41,293 bases of DNA from Arthrobacter sp. Bi26 (GTDB lineage: Bacteria > Actinomycetota > Actinomycetes > Actinomycetales > Micrococcaceae), in NCBI RefSeq assembly GCF_918697925.1, contig NZ_CAKKMF010000041.1, positions 1-41,293 of the forward strand, written 5' to 3'. Every line of letters begins with the position of its first letter. Position 1 is the first letter of the stretch. This document shows positions 25,251-33,061 of the stretch, in pieces. The position numbers were made by a program, and so were the translations under genes. Under the pieces are notes generated by a model, which did no database searches, was not told the DNA's origin, and saw only the letters and a program-made list of their open reading frames with translations.

Positions 25251-26627
25251 TCAGGCCTTCCAAACAGTCTTGAGGTTGCAGAACTCCCGGATGCCGTCAG
25301 CGGCGAGCTCACGCCCGAACCCGGAGCGCTTGATCCCGCCGAACGGCAGCTCCTGGTACGAGACGGTCATGCCGTTGATGAACACCGCGCCCGCGTCGAG
25401 GTTGGCCGTGAACCACTCCTCTTCCTCTGCGTCGTTGGTCCAGACCGCACTGGACAGACCGAAGGTGGTCTGGTTGGCGATGCGCAGGGCATCCTCGCGG
25501 TCCGCCGCACGGTATAGAGACGCGACGGGCCCGAAGGTCTCCTCCTGGATGATCCGCATCCCTTCGCTGAGCCCGGCGAGCACCGTGGGGGCATAGAAGA
25601 AGCCGGGGCCCTCGGGAATGGTGCCGCCAGTCAACACCTGGGCACCCAGGGCTCGGGCGTCCTCCACCAGCCCGGCCAGCTCGTCGCGTCCGGCCGCGGT
25701 GGCCAGCGGCCCCACCTGGGTCGCGGCGTCCAGCGGGTCCCCGATGGAAAGCTCTGACATCAGCTTCACAAATTCGGCAGCGAACGAGTCATAGACCTTG
25801 GTGTGCACGATGAAGCGCTTGCCGGCAATGCAGGACTGCCCATTGTTGCTGATCCGCGCACGCACTGCGCTTGCGGCAGCGGCGGCGACGTCCGCCGAGG
25901 GCATGACAATGAACGGATCCGACCCGCCCAGTTCCAGCACAGACTTCTTCACATGGTCCGCTGCAATGGAGGCTACGGAGCGCCCCGCCGGCTCGGAACC
26001 CGTCAGGGTCACCGCCTTGACCCTCGCATCGGCCAGGACGGCGGCCACCTCGGAGCCGCCGATCAGCAGGGCGCGGAAGGAGCCGAGGGGGAACCCTGCC
26101 CGCTCAAAGAGCGTGTCGAGGAAAAGTGCCGCCTGGGGCACGTTCGATGCATGCTTGAGCAGGCCGGAGTTGCCCGCCATGAGCGCCGGGGCGGCAAAGC
26201 GGATGACCTGCCAGAGCGGGTAGTTCCATGGCATGACCGCCAGGACGGTGCCCAGCGGTTCGTAGCGCGTCCACGCTCGGCTAGCACCGACCGACGACGG
26301 GTCCGCCAGCGGGGCATCGGCCAGGAAGCCCTCGGCATGCGCGGCGTAGAAACGCATGGCTTTGACGCACTTGTGCACCTCGGCGATCGATTGCGCAATC
26401 GGCTTGCCCATCTCGACGGTGATTAGCTCGCCCAAGCCCTCGGCCTGGTCCTCCAGGATGTCCGCCGCGGCGAGCATCCACTGCGTACGCTGGGCGAACG
26501 TACTGCCGCGCAGCAGGCGTGCCGCCTCGGCGGCTTTCGCGATGCGATCCTGGACTTCCTCGGCCGAGTGCGGCTCAATGATCATTTCGGTCGAACCGGT
26601 GGTTGGGTTGACGGTTGCGATTGCCAT
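25251..26627 (-). CDS. NAD(P)-dependent aldehyde dehydrogenase, succinate-semialdehyde type
   Basis: A 458-residue aldehyde dehydrogenase with MPWNYPLWQVIRFAAPALMA, the catalytic Glu232 (LELGGSDPF) and Cys266 (NNGQSCIAGKR), and EETFGPVA near the end. The short length and sequence resemble the Sad/GabD2 succinate-semialdehyde group. It would oxidise an aldehyde released late in the pathway. It is divergent from the OCD-like gene, with one operator candidate between them, so both are probably controlled together. The ATG at 26627 has AAAGGATC upstream. Confidence 0.9.
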   Translation of the reverse strand: MAIATVNPTTGSTEMIIEPHSAEEVQDRIAKAAEAARLLRGSTFAQRTQWMLAAADILEDQAEGLGELITVEMGKPIAQSIAEVHKCVKAMRFYAAHAEGFLADAPLADPSSVGASRAWTRYEPLGTVLAVMPWNYPLWQVIRFAAPALMAGNSGLLKHASNVPQAALFLDTLFERAGFPLGSFRALLIGGSEVAAVLADARVKAVTLTGSEPAGRSVASIAADHVKKSVLELGGSDPFIVMPSADVAAAAASAVRARISNNGQSCIAGKRFIVHTKVYDSFAAEFVKLMSELSIGDPLDAATQVGPLATAAGRDELAGLVEDARALGAQVLTGGTIPEGPGFFYAPTVLAGLSEGMRIIQEETFGPVASLYRAADREDALRIANQTTFGLSSAVWTNDAEEEEWFTANLDAGAVFINGMTVSYQELPFGGIKRSGFGRELAADGIREFCNLKTVWKA

Positions 26628-26674
26628 GGTTGGGATCCTTTCCTGGAGACGTGTTCTCTGTCACGACTATATAG

Positions 26675-26689
26675 GATACGATTCGTATC
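26675..26689. promoter_or_regulatory. TetR operator candidate, divergent ALDH / OCD promoter
   Basis: GATACGATTCGTATC is a 15-bp palindrome with 7-bp arms and holds an exact TACG-ATT-CGTA (26677-26687). It is the only such element between the two divergent units and could silence both. Confidence 0.7.
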
Positions 26690-26771
26690 GGATACTATTT
26701 GGGTCTACTTAGTAAATCCACCCACACCCGCAGCCTGTGGACCGGCTGCCCGACATCCAAGGAGTGCCCCC

Positions 26772-27785
26772 GTGAGCACCAATGGCGAGCTACCAAACAG
26801 CCTTCCGCTCTTTCTCACCGACGCCGACGTCGCCAGCCTTTCGGACTGGGCCGGGGCGATCGAAGCCGTCCGCACCGCCTACAAGGCCCCCGGCGACGAG
26901 GCCGGAACCCCGGGCCGGATCTTCGCCCAGACACCTCGGAAATGGTTGCGGATCATGCCCTCGGTACCGCCCAGCGGCCAACTTTTCGGCTCAAAGTCAA
27001 TCGCCGGGTCCTTCGCGGACGGCCTGCGCGTCAGCTACTTGATTTCACTCTTCGACAAGGACACCGCAGATTTGGTGGCGCTGGTTGACGGAAACCGCGT
27101 CACCGGCCTGCGCACCGCCGCGACCACTGCGGTGGGCACCTCCACGATCGTGCCGCAGCGGCCGCTGATCGTCGGTGTGATCGGTTCCGGCTTTGAGGCG
27201 CGTTCCCACCTGACAGCCTTTTCCCACCTGTTGGAGTTCGCCGACATCCGTGTGTTCAGTCCGACCCCTGCCAACCGCGAGGTCTTTGCACGCGAGTTCG
27301 ACGGCGCGTTCGGCGCACCCGCACGAGCTGTCGACTCGGCCCAGGAGGCCGCAGAAGGCGCGGATCTCATCCTGTGCGCTGCACGCTCTCGCGATGAATC
27401 CCCGACGCTGCTGCCCGAATGGGTCGGCCCGAACGCCGCGGTGGTCTCGATCGGTTCAACCACCCCCGCCCAGCGCGAACTGCCCGCGGAGCTGATCGCC
27501 CGCGCCGCGGTGGTCGTGGTGGACGCCCGTGACGAGGTTGTTCACGGAAGCGGGGACATGATTGCGGCCCGGGCACATGGCGTCGATGTCGATTCGCTCG
27601 TCGTCACCCTCAATGACGTCCTGACCGGTGAAACCAAGATCGACGCAGAGCAAGGGATCCGGATCTACAAGTCAACAGGGTCCGGCCTGCAGGACATCGT
27701 GGTTGCCGAGATGCTCGTGGACCGCGCCCGTGCCGAGGGCATCGGCACTGTCCTGCCCGTCGGCATCGTCACCAGCCGCAAATAG
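26772..27785 (+). CDS. Ornithine cyclodeaminase / mu-crystallin family protein
   Basis: This 337-residue NAD(P)-binding protein carries LFGSKSIAGSF (substrate lysine region), VALVDGNRVTGLRTAATTAV, a Rossmann motif VGVIGSGFEARSHL and STGSGLQDIVVAEM with the aspartate used as general base in ornithine cyclodeaminase. Members include amino-acid cyclodeaminases, ketimine reductases and opine-type dehydrogenases, so the reaction is not fixed. The GTG at 26772 is chosen for its position after GGAG and next to the domain start; the frame is open upstream through the promoter region. It is followed 27 bp later by the DapA-like gene. Confidence 0.82.
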   Translation: MSTNGELPNSLPLFLTDADVASLSDWAGAIEAVRTAYKAPGDEAGTPGRIFAQTPRKWLRIMPSVPPSGQLFGSKSIAGSFADGLRVSYLISLFDKDTADLVALVDGNRVTGLRTAATTAVGTSTIVPQRPLIVGVIGSGFEARSHLTAFSHLLEFADIRVFSPTPANREVFAREFDGAFGAPARAVDSAQEAAEGADLILCAARSRDESPTLLPEWVGPNAAVVSIGSTTPAQRELPAELIARAAVVVVDARDEVVHGSGDMIAARAHGVDVDSLVVTLNDVLTGETKIDAEQGIRIYKSTGSGLQDIVVAEMLVDRARAEGIGTVLPVGIVTSRK

Positions 27786-27812
27786 ACCCCTCACAGACAA
27801 AAGGAGAACAAC

Positions 27813-28832
27813 ATGGTGGACTACACCAAATCCGAAGCCCGCTCCTGGGCCCGGGAGAACTTCGTCGGCACCGTCGCGGTGACGCACCCATCCTTCACCC
27901 CGGACTTCTCTGGCATCAACGAAAATGCGATCCGCCACGACATCCTCCTGCTCAAGGAACGTGGCTATAAGGGTTCCCTGCTGATCGCCGAAGCCAATGT
28001 CACCCCGGAGGAGAACGCCCGGATCACGGCCATCGCCCGCGAAGCAGCCGGCCCGGACTTCGCACTCTTCTTCCACGCCATCTTCGGCACCCTGGAGGAG
28101 AACATCCACGCGGCAAACCTGGCTACCAAGGCCGGCGCCGACCGAGCGCTGCTGGCCTACCCCTCTTCGTTCTGGCCGACCTCCTACGACGAGGTCTTCG
28201 ACTACACCAAGCGGTTCACCGACGAAACCGATCTGGCCACCATGCTCTTCCCCCTGCCGGCCTGGGGCTTCGAGCGAATCCACCCTGCAGGCATGAGCGT
28301 TGACTTCGTGCGCCGCGTCCTTGACGCGATGCCGAGCATCGTTGCCATCAAGGCCGAACAGGGCTACCCGGGCATCCCCGGAGTCATGGAGATGTACCAC
28401 CATTTCCGCGATGAAGTCGTGATCTCCTGCCCCATCGAGGCGGAAATAATCCCCCTCATGTCGGTCTTGGACGTCCAGTTCTCCGGCACCGCGAACACGA
28501 ACTGGATGGGCGACTACTACCCCAAGGCCTTCGAACTGGCGCGCACCGGCAAGTGGGAAGAAGCCATGAAGCGCTACTGGGAGGTCCAGCCGGCCCGGGC
28601 CGCCAATATGGCTGTATCGTCCACTTCCACACCGGGCACCAGCTCCATCAACCGCACCCAGTGGAAGTACCAAGAGTGGCTCTCCGGCTTCAACGGCGGC
28701 GCCCTGCGCCCGCCAGCAGTCAGACTTCCCGACCGCTTCATGAAGCAGCTGCGCGCAAGCCTGGAAGCCTCGGGACTGCCCGTCACCGATTCCCCGGACT
28801 CTGAATTCTTGCGCGGACGCGTCAGCGCCTAA
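27813..28832 (+). CDS. DapA-family aldolase (possible hydratase-aldolase)
   Basis: A 339-residue class I aldolase of the dihydrodipicolinate synthase superfamily. The Schiff-base lysine is Lys180 (IVAIKAEQGY). The usual tyrosine of the YN-x-P motif is replaced by phenylalanine (MLFPLP, residues 144-148). At 339 residues it is longer than DapA (about 292) and near the length of aromatic hydratase-aldolases such as NahE and PhdJ. Its C-terminal GGALRPPAVRLP also recalls those enzymes. It could split a pyruvate unit from a ring-cleavage intermediate. The start has AAAGGAG, and a strong terminator follows. Confidence 0.82.
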   Translation: MVDYTKSEARSWARENFVGTVAVTHPSFTPDFSGINENAIRHDILLLKERGYKGSLLIAEANVTPEENARITAIAREAAGPDFALFFHAIFGTLEENIHAANLATKAGADRALLAYPSSFWPTSYDEVFDYTKRFTDETDLATMLFPLPAWGFERIHPAGMSVDFVRRVLDAMPSIVAIKAEQGYPGIPGVMEMYHHFRDEVVISCPIEAEIIPLMSVLDVQFSGTANTNWMGDYYPKAFELARTGKWEEAMKRYWEVQPARAANMAVSSTSTPGTSSINRTQWKYQEWLSGFNGGALRPPAVRLPDRFMKQLRASLEASGLPVTDSPDSEFLRGRVSA

Positions 28833-28861
28833 GCCTTGCCCGGCCGCGTGCCGGCATTGCA

Positions 28862-28913
28862 AAGCCCCTTGGACCACTGAACCGGCTGGCTGGTTCGTTG
28901 GTCCAAGGGGCTT
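28862..28913 (+). terminator. Strong hairpin after the aldolase gene
   Basis: AAGCCCCTTGGACCA (28862-28876) and TGGTCCAAGGGGCTT (28899-28913) pair perfectly over 15 bp with a 22-base loop. The sequence continues CTTTGCG. It lies 30 bp after the aldolase stop and should end the OCD-aldolase transcript. Confidence 0.85.
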
Positions 28914-29216
28914 CTTTGCGTGTGACCGAAAGTGCCGGACACAACGCGGCACCCGAACCGAGGGTTGACGCCACGACGGCGGCTTGTCGAAGCGGCTGCG
29001 CTCGTCGATAGTTGGGATATTCCCTGCACCAGCGCGCTACAGCTTCGTAGACGACCCTTCGCGGACCAACCGGAAGCCGCCGTGAACAACTGGCTCGCCG
29101 ACTATGAAATCGGAAGCTGCAAAACGGGCGTTTCCCGCCCGCCATCTGCCCTCCCCCCGGGCATTCGAGCCATTCCCCGTGTTCGCGATGAAGCCCACCC
29201 ACGGGCAAAGGCTCCT

Positions 29217-29750
29217 TCAAAGGTGGGGGTCGAAGCAACATCCACCTGCGAAGGGCCCTCGGTTCCGTTTCTGGAACGGCTCGGTCAGCTCATCGATGCA
29301 AGCCTTTGCGTATCCGGGGTGGCCTCCCGCGCCAATCCGCCGTCCCCAGCCAAACAGGCGATCGATGGAAACCGGTCCCGGACCTGTCACCAGGAGAACG
29401 AACAACCCCGCGACCAACGCAACAGGTACCTGCATGCCGCCGCCTTCCGCGGGCGCGAACCCCCTATTGATTTCGACCATGAAGATCGCGAGGAGCATGC
29501 ATACCACTAGCGGAATTACCACCGGCATGGTGAGGAAACCAAACGCGATGAAGCTCCCGCCGACGAACATCAGAAGCGTCACGTACGAACCGATCAGAAG
29601 AGGGAATGGAAGTCCTCACGCGCCCTCTACAATCGCGGCGAACTTCGCCGGCGCGAACTGGAGTTCGTGGGCAATCAGCGTTGCACTGATCGCGATTCGC
29701 AGGAGCAAAGGGACGAAGGGTTCGAGGCGTCGCAATGGCGCCGAAGTGCA
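29217..29750 (-). pseudogene. DoxX-like membrane protein, nonsense mutation
   Basis: Reading on the minus strand, LRRLEPFVPLLLRIAISATL and IAHELQFAPAKFAAIVEGA are followed by an in-frame TGA (29618-29616). The same frame then continues with GLPFPLLIGSYVTLLMFVGG, FIAFGFLTMPVVIPLVVCML, a GFAPAEGGG loop and VPVALVAGLFVLLVTGPGP. This is the four-helix layout of DoxX/SURF4-type proteins. The frame is otherwise intact across the stop, so one base change (for example from CGA) may have disabled it. The start is unclear: no ATG with a ribosome-binding site is seen. The tail after the last helix is unusually long and probably not original. Confidence 0.6.
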
Positions 29751-30051
29751 AGAAACATTGTTAAAGCTCCCCAGTAAGTTTGCAGGGCCGAACGTTTTGT
29801 CATTGCATGGAGAGCAGGGCGGTACGTCTGGTATCGATTGCCAGGGAATATTCAGGGCCAACGGCTCGGTCCTGACCGATGCGACTCGACGGCGTGTCAC
29901 CGCTCGCTTTGTTTTACACGCCGGCAGCCAGTTCCGGCGTGTGCCTGTGTTGTACGGGGCAGCAGCCGCATGTTCTTCTGAGGCCGTATGCCCTGCGTCC
30001 CCGCTTCCGGGCCGGTAACCATGTTTCGCGGTGCAAACAACTGCACGCTTC

Positions 30052-30090
30052 GTCCCACGGTGGATGTCGATTCGACGTCCACCGTGGGAC
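30052..30090. repeat. 39-bp near-perfect palindrome
   Basis: The 19-bp arms begin GTCCCACGGTGGA and end TCCACCGTGGGAC and differ at one inner position around a single central T. It lies 160 bp beyond the stop of the minus-strand transporter gene. As RNA it would make a very stable hairpin, so it may be that operon's terminator, although no U-run follows. It could also be a protein-binding or recombination site. Confidence 0.6.
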
Positions 30091-30250
30091 AAAGTATTCG
30101 GTTCCGCATCGAGCCTGGTGATGAGCGTGTTCCCGCATTGGCATCAGGCGCCGGGATGATCCGAGGGACGCAATGCATCGCTCACCGGTGCGCCGTTCGT
30201 CCCGGCACTCGACGATGCGTGGCTACGGACAGCCATAACCAGGGAAGCCA

Positions 30251-31675
30251 TCAGTCCATGGCGGCCGCGCGTTCGGGGGTTCCTTCCGCCGGCGCGGGGC
30301 CAGTTGGACCGACCTCCGCTTGTTCAGACACCGGGGTCCGCCGTGACTGCGCACGAAGCCCCGTCAAGGAACCAAGAAGCACGCCGATTGGCAACAGTAG
30401 GACCAGGAACAGACCCGAGAGCCCCATTCCGGCGGCGATGAGCGTGCCGCCGGCAACACCGCCGGCAGCCGCTCCCAAACGTCCGCCGAATTCCGCCACG
30501 CCTATTCCCGCACCCCGCATGCCGGCCGGGTAGGCCATGGCTGCCAGGACGCTCCGCGTGGGGCCGAAGGCGCTCGGCAAAATGAATCCGGCGATCCCCA
30601 ATACGACCAGCAGGGAACCGAACCCCGGATCGGGCAGCAGATAAACCACGATGGACATCACCGCAGCCAATCCGAGGACAATCCCGATGATCAGGAAGCG
30701 TGACAACCGGGCCAGAATGGCTCCCAGCACCACCCCTCCCACGACACTGGCCAATCCATAGACCCCGACGATGGTGCTGCTCTGCACGGTGTCGAGCCCC
30801 GGTTTGGGCAGCTGCAGCAAGGTTGGCATGTATTGGGCGATCAGCAATTGGGTGCCCAGGGAGAAGAAGCCGAAAAGCCACAGCAGGAGGGTCTTAGGGG
30901 CCAGTGGACGGGACAGGACGGTCCGCACCGACACCGCGGACCCCGCAAGTGACGGCCGAACCCTCAAACCCGGATCAAATGTTTCAGCACCACGTCCGTC
31001 CGTCGACGCTGCACCGTCCACCCGGCGCTTGGCCAAGAGGAACGCGGGAGATTCGGGAACGACGGCGGCAAGCACAGCGATCACTGCCAAGGGGATCAAG
31101 CCTGCCACCACGAGCAGCAGGCGCCACCCCGAGGTGGGTATCAAGGCGCCGGCGAGAACCGCACCTAACGTTGTCCCCAAACCCACTCCGGCGTAGGCCG
31201 TCGCGATCAATGCCGCGCGCCGCCGTTCGGGAATCAGGTCTGCCAGCAGGGCGTTCCCTGATGCCATGGCAGCGCCCATCCCCAGGCAGGCCAGGATTCG
31301 CCAGCCGGCGAATGCCGTGAAGTCGCCAGATGTTCCGCCCAGGGCGGTGGCCCCGCCGAAGACAACCACGCTGCCGATGAGCACTGTCTTGCGTCCCCAC
31401 CTGTCGGCCATGCCGCCGGCGACAACGGCACCAAGGCCCATGGCCAGGAAACCCACAGCGACCACGAACGCGATGCCGCCCCCGACGGAGACGCCCCAGC
31501 TCTTGATGAGCGTCGGAAAGACATGGGCGACGATCGTGACGTCCATACCATCGGAGAGCAGAACGAGCGTGATCAGGCTGAAGTAGAGCCAGTGCCTCGG
31601 AGTCAGGCTTTCGGGGCTCGCGTTGTCGGCAGACCGCGCGGTGGACCCACTGCTCGTGTTCAAGGATCGCACCAT
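30251..31675 (-). CDS. AAHS-type MFS transporter
   Basis: This 474-residue 12-helix transporter has the aromatic acid:H+ symporter style first helix, LLSDGMDVTIVAHVFPTL, with paired aspartates, the loop GGMADRWGRKTVLIG, and a central hydrophilic loop rich in charged residues. The C-terminal tail is hydrophilic and proline-rich. It starts 2 bp after the solute-binding protein stop, so the two are co-transcribed. This places an MFS carrier and an ABC-binding protein in one unit and suggests two import routes or import plus efflux. It is not close to the two MHS transporters of modules A and B. Confidence 0.82.
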   Translation of the reverse strand: MVRSLNTSSGSTARSADNASPESLTPRHWLYFSLITLVLLSDGMDVTIVAHVFPTLIKSWGVSVGGGIAFVVAVGFLAMGLGAVVAGGMADRWGRKTVLIGSVVVFGGATALGGTSGDFTAFAGWRILACLGMGAAMASGNALLADLIPERRRAALIATAYAGVGLGTTLGAVLAGALIPTSGWRLLLVVAGLIPLAVIAVLAAVVPESPAFLLAKRRVDGAASTDGRGAETFDPGLRVRPSLAGSAVSVRTVLSRPLAPKTLLLWLFGFFSLGTQLLIAQYMPTLLQLPKPGLDTVQSSTIVGVYGLASVVGGVVLGAILARLSRFLIIGIVLGLAAVMSIVVYLLPDPGFGSLLVVLGIAGFILPSAFGPTRSVLAAMAYPAGMRGAGIGVAEFGGRLGAAAGGVAGGTLIAAGMGLSGLFLVLLLPIGVLLGSLTGLRAQSRRTPVSEQAEVGPTGPAPAEGTPERAAAMD

Positions 31676-31677
31676 CC

Positions 31678-32934
31678 CTATTTGCCGGGGTGTGCGAAGA
31701 ACTCGTTGAGGCGATCGGTAGGCAGGTAATCCTCCGGGGCGCCAGCCAAGTCGGTCAGATCATTGTGGTCCCACGAGCGGTCCGCGACCTTGGCAAGGTT
31801 CTCCCGGGAGACGATCACCGAGGGTTCAACAATCTGGTTGATCTTCGGGCCCTCGCCCTTCAGGATGCGCAGCGCCACGTCGACCACTGCCTCACCGGTG
31901 CGCACGGACGGGGTCGTGGTGCCGAAGAACGGGTAGTCCGGGTTTGCCAGCGCCCAGGAGGAGAAGCCGTGGCTCGATCCGTCGTCCGCGATCGGCGGCA
32001 CGTCCATGCCTGATTCCTCAAAGGCGTTGCGGATGCCTACGCCCATCGTTCCGGCCTGGAGAACGGCGTCAACCCCGGCAGGGTTGGTCGCCAGGAACTT
32101 CTGGACCTCCGCCTGGGCCTTTGCCGGCTGGAAGAAGCCCGTGACCGACCCGGTGACCTTGACCTCCGGGCAGTTATCCAGGACAGCATCGATGCCCAGG
32201 TTCGCGAAGGTCGAGGCAGGGATCCCCGGGATGCCCTCGACGCGCAGGACGGTCCCCTTGCCCCCGAGTGCTCCCACTGTCCCGGCGGTGACCTGGGCGA
32301 CGGCCAGCGGGGTGTTCCTCGTGACGCTGACGGCGTATTCGGAATCGATCGGAATCTGGGCGGCGACCAGCGGGATGCCAGCGTCATGGGCTGCCTTGGC
32401 CAGGTCCACGGAAGGCTCCGGTGCGATGGCGGTGTAGATGATCACGTCCGGCTTGAGCGAGAGAGCTTCGTTGAACTGCTGGAGCTGCAGGGGCACGTTC
32501 GACGGGTCGTCCGGGGCGAAGTCGCCGACGATCTTGACACCATTGGCCTTGAGGCTCGAGCGGATCGCCTCCGACATGGAGGCTATGAACGGGCTGGCAG
32601 GTGGCATGCCCACAATCGCGGCCGTGAAACCGTCAGTCTTCTTCGACTTGTAGTCGGCCCATGCCGACTTCCGGATCTCGTAGGGGTAGAGGTTGTAGCC
32701 CGCGGCGATCTCCTTGGGTACACCGGCCAGCAGGCCATTCGGATCGTTCGCCGTACCCGTCGGCAGCGACCCGCAGGTCCCGGCGGCCGCCGACGACGCC
32801 GGCCCGGGTGTGGCCCCTCCGGCGGAGCCCGGGGCCGCTGGTGCCGACGCCGAACAGCCCGTCAGAACGAGGGTGCCGGCCCCCAGAATCGCGGCGCCAA
32901 CAGGCGTAAAACGGGGGAAAGAGGTCTTCTTCAT
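31678..32934 (-). CDS. ABC solute-binding lipoprotein, ribose/sugar type
   Basis: A 418-residue lipoprotein. Its N-terminus has lysines, a hydrophobic stretch and the lipobox LVLTGC with Cys27 as lipidation site, then a Ala/Gly/Pro-rich linker. The mature part is a type I periplasmic-binding fold, with GFTAAIVGMPPASPFIASM, KPDVIIYTAIAP, GIPLVAAQIPID and VDAVLQAGTMGVGI. It should deliver substrate to the ABC importer encoded divergently at 33062-36551. The family mostly binds sugars and related polyols, yet the surrounding genes are for aromatic breakdown, so the ligand may be a glycoside or a non-sugar. The ATG at 32934 follows GGGAGA. Confidence 0.87.
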   Translation of the reverse strand: MKKTSFPRFTPVGAAILGAGTLVLTGCSASAPAAPGSAGGATPGPASSAAAGTCGSLPTGTANDPNGLLAGVPKEIAAGYNLYPYEIRKSAWADYKSKKTDGFTAAIVGMPPASPFIASMSEAIRSSLKANGVKIVGDFAPDDPSNVPLQLQQFNEALSLKPDVIIYTAIAPEPSVDLAKAAHDAGIPLVAAQIPIDSEYAVSVTRNTPLAVAQVTAGTVGALGGKGTVLRVEGIPGIPASTFANLGIDAVLDNCPEVKVTGSVTGFFQPAKAQAEVQKFLATNPAGVDAVLQAGTMGVGIRNAFEESGMDVPPIADDGSSHGFSSWALANPDYPFFGTTTPSVRTGEAVVDVALRILKGEGPKINQIVEPSVIVSRENLAKVADRSWDHNDLTDLAGAPEDYLPTDRLNEFFAHPGK

Positions 32935-32956
32935 TGATTAATCTCCCTGCTAAATG

Positions 32957-32973
32957 AACGATTCGTATCGTAT
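32957..32973. promoter_or_regulatory. TetR operator candidate, binding-protein promoter
   Basis: AACGATTCGTATCGTAT contains two overlapping one- or two-mismatch copies of TACG-NNN-CGTA and shares the string ACGATTCGTATCG with the site at 26675. It lies 22 bp upstream of the binding-protein ATG. Confidence 0.6.
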
Positions 32974-32996
32974 GGCATCAGAGTAAATGCATGCGG

Positions 32997-33007
32997 TACG
33001 ATTCGTC
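32997..33007. promoter_or_regulatory. TetR operator candidate, ABC importer promoter
   Basis: TACGATTCGTC matches TACG-NNN-CGTA with one mismatch. It is 24 bp from the preceding site and 55 bp upstream of the ATPase gene, so the divergent ABC promoters carry a pair of sites. Confidence 0.55.
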
Positions 33008-33061
33008 TAGTTTCGAATATGACCTGCGACACATTTATCGGCCATTCAAAGGAGATCCGCC

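Larger units (their letters stand above)
28914..30250. other. Gene-poor stretch with debris, inside module D
   Basis: In these 1.3 kb I find only the DoxX-like pseudogene (29217-29750) and a 39-bp palindrome (30052-30090). Between 28914 and 29216 and between 29751 and 30051 no frame has a recognisable product or start. It separates the aldolase terminator from the transporter gene and reads as a recombination scar. Confidence 0.5.

Noticed and set aside
29584..29594. TACGAACCGAT, a one-mismatch match to the TetR operator
   Set aside because: It lies within the DoxX pseudogene and not before a gene, so it is taken as chance.
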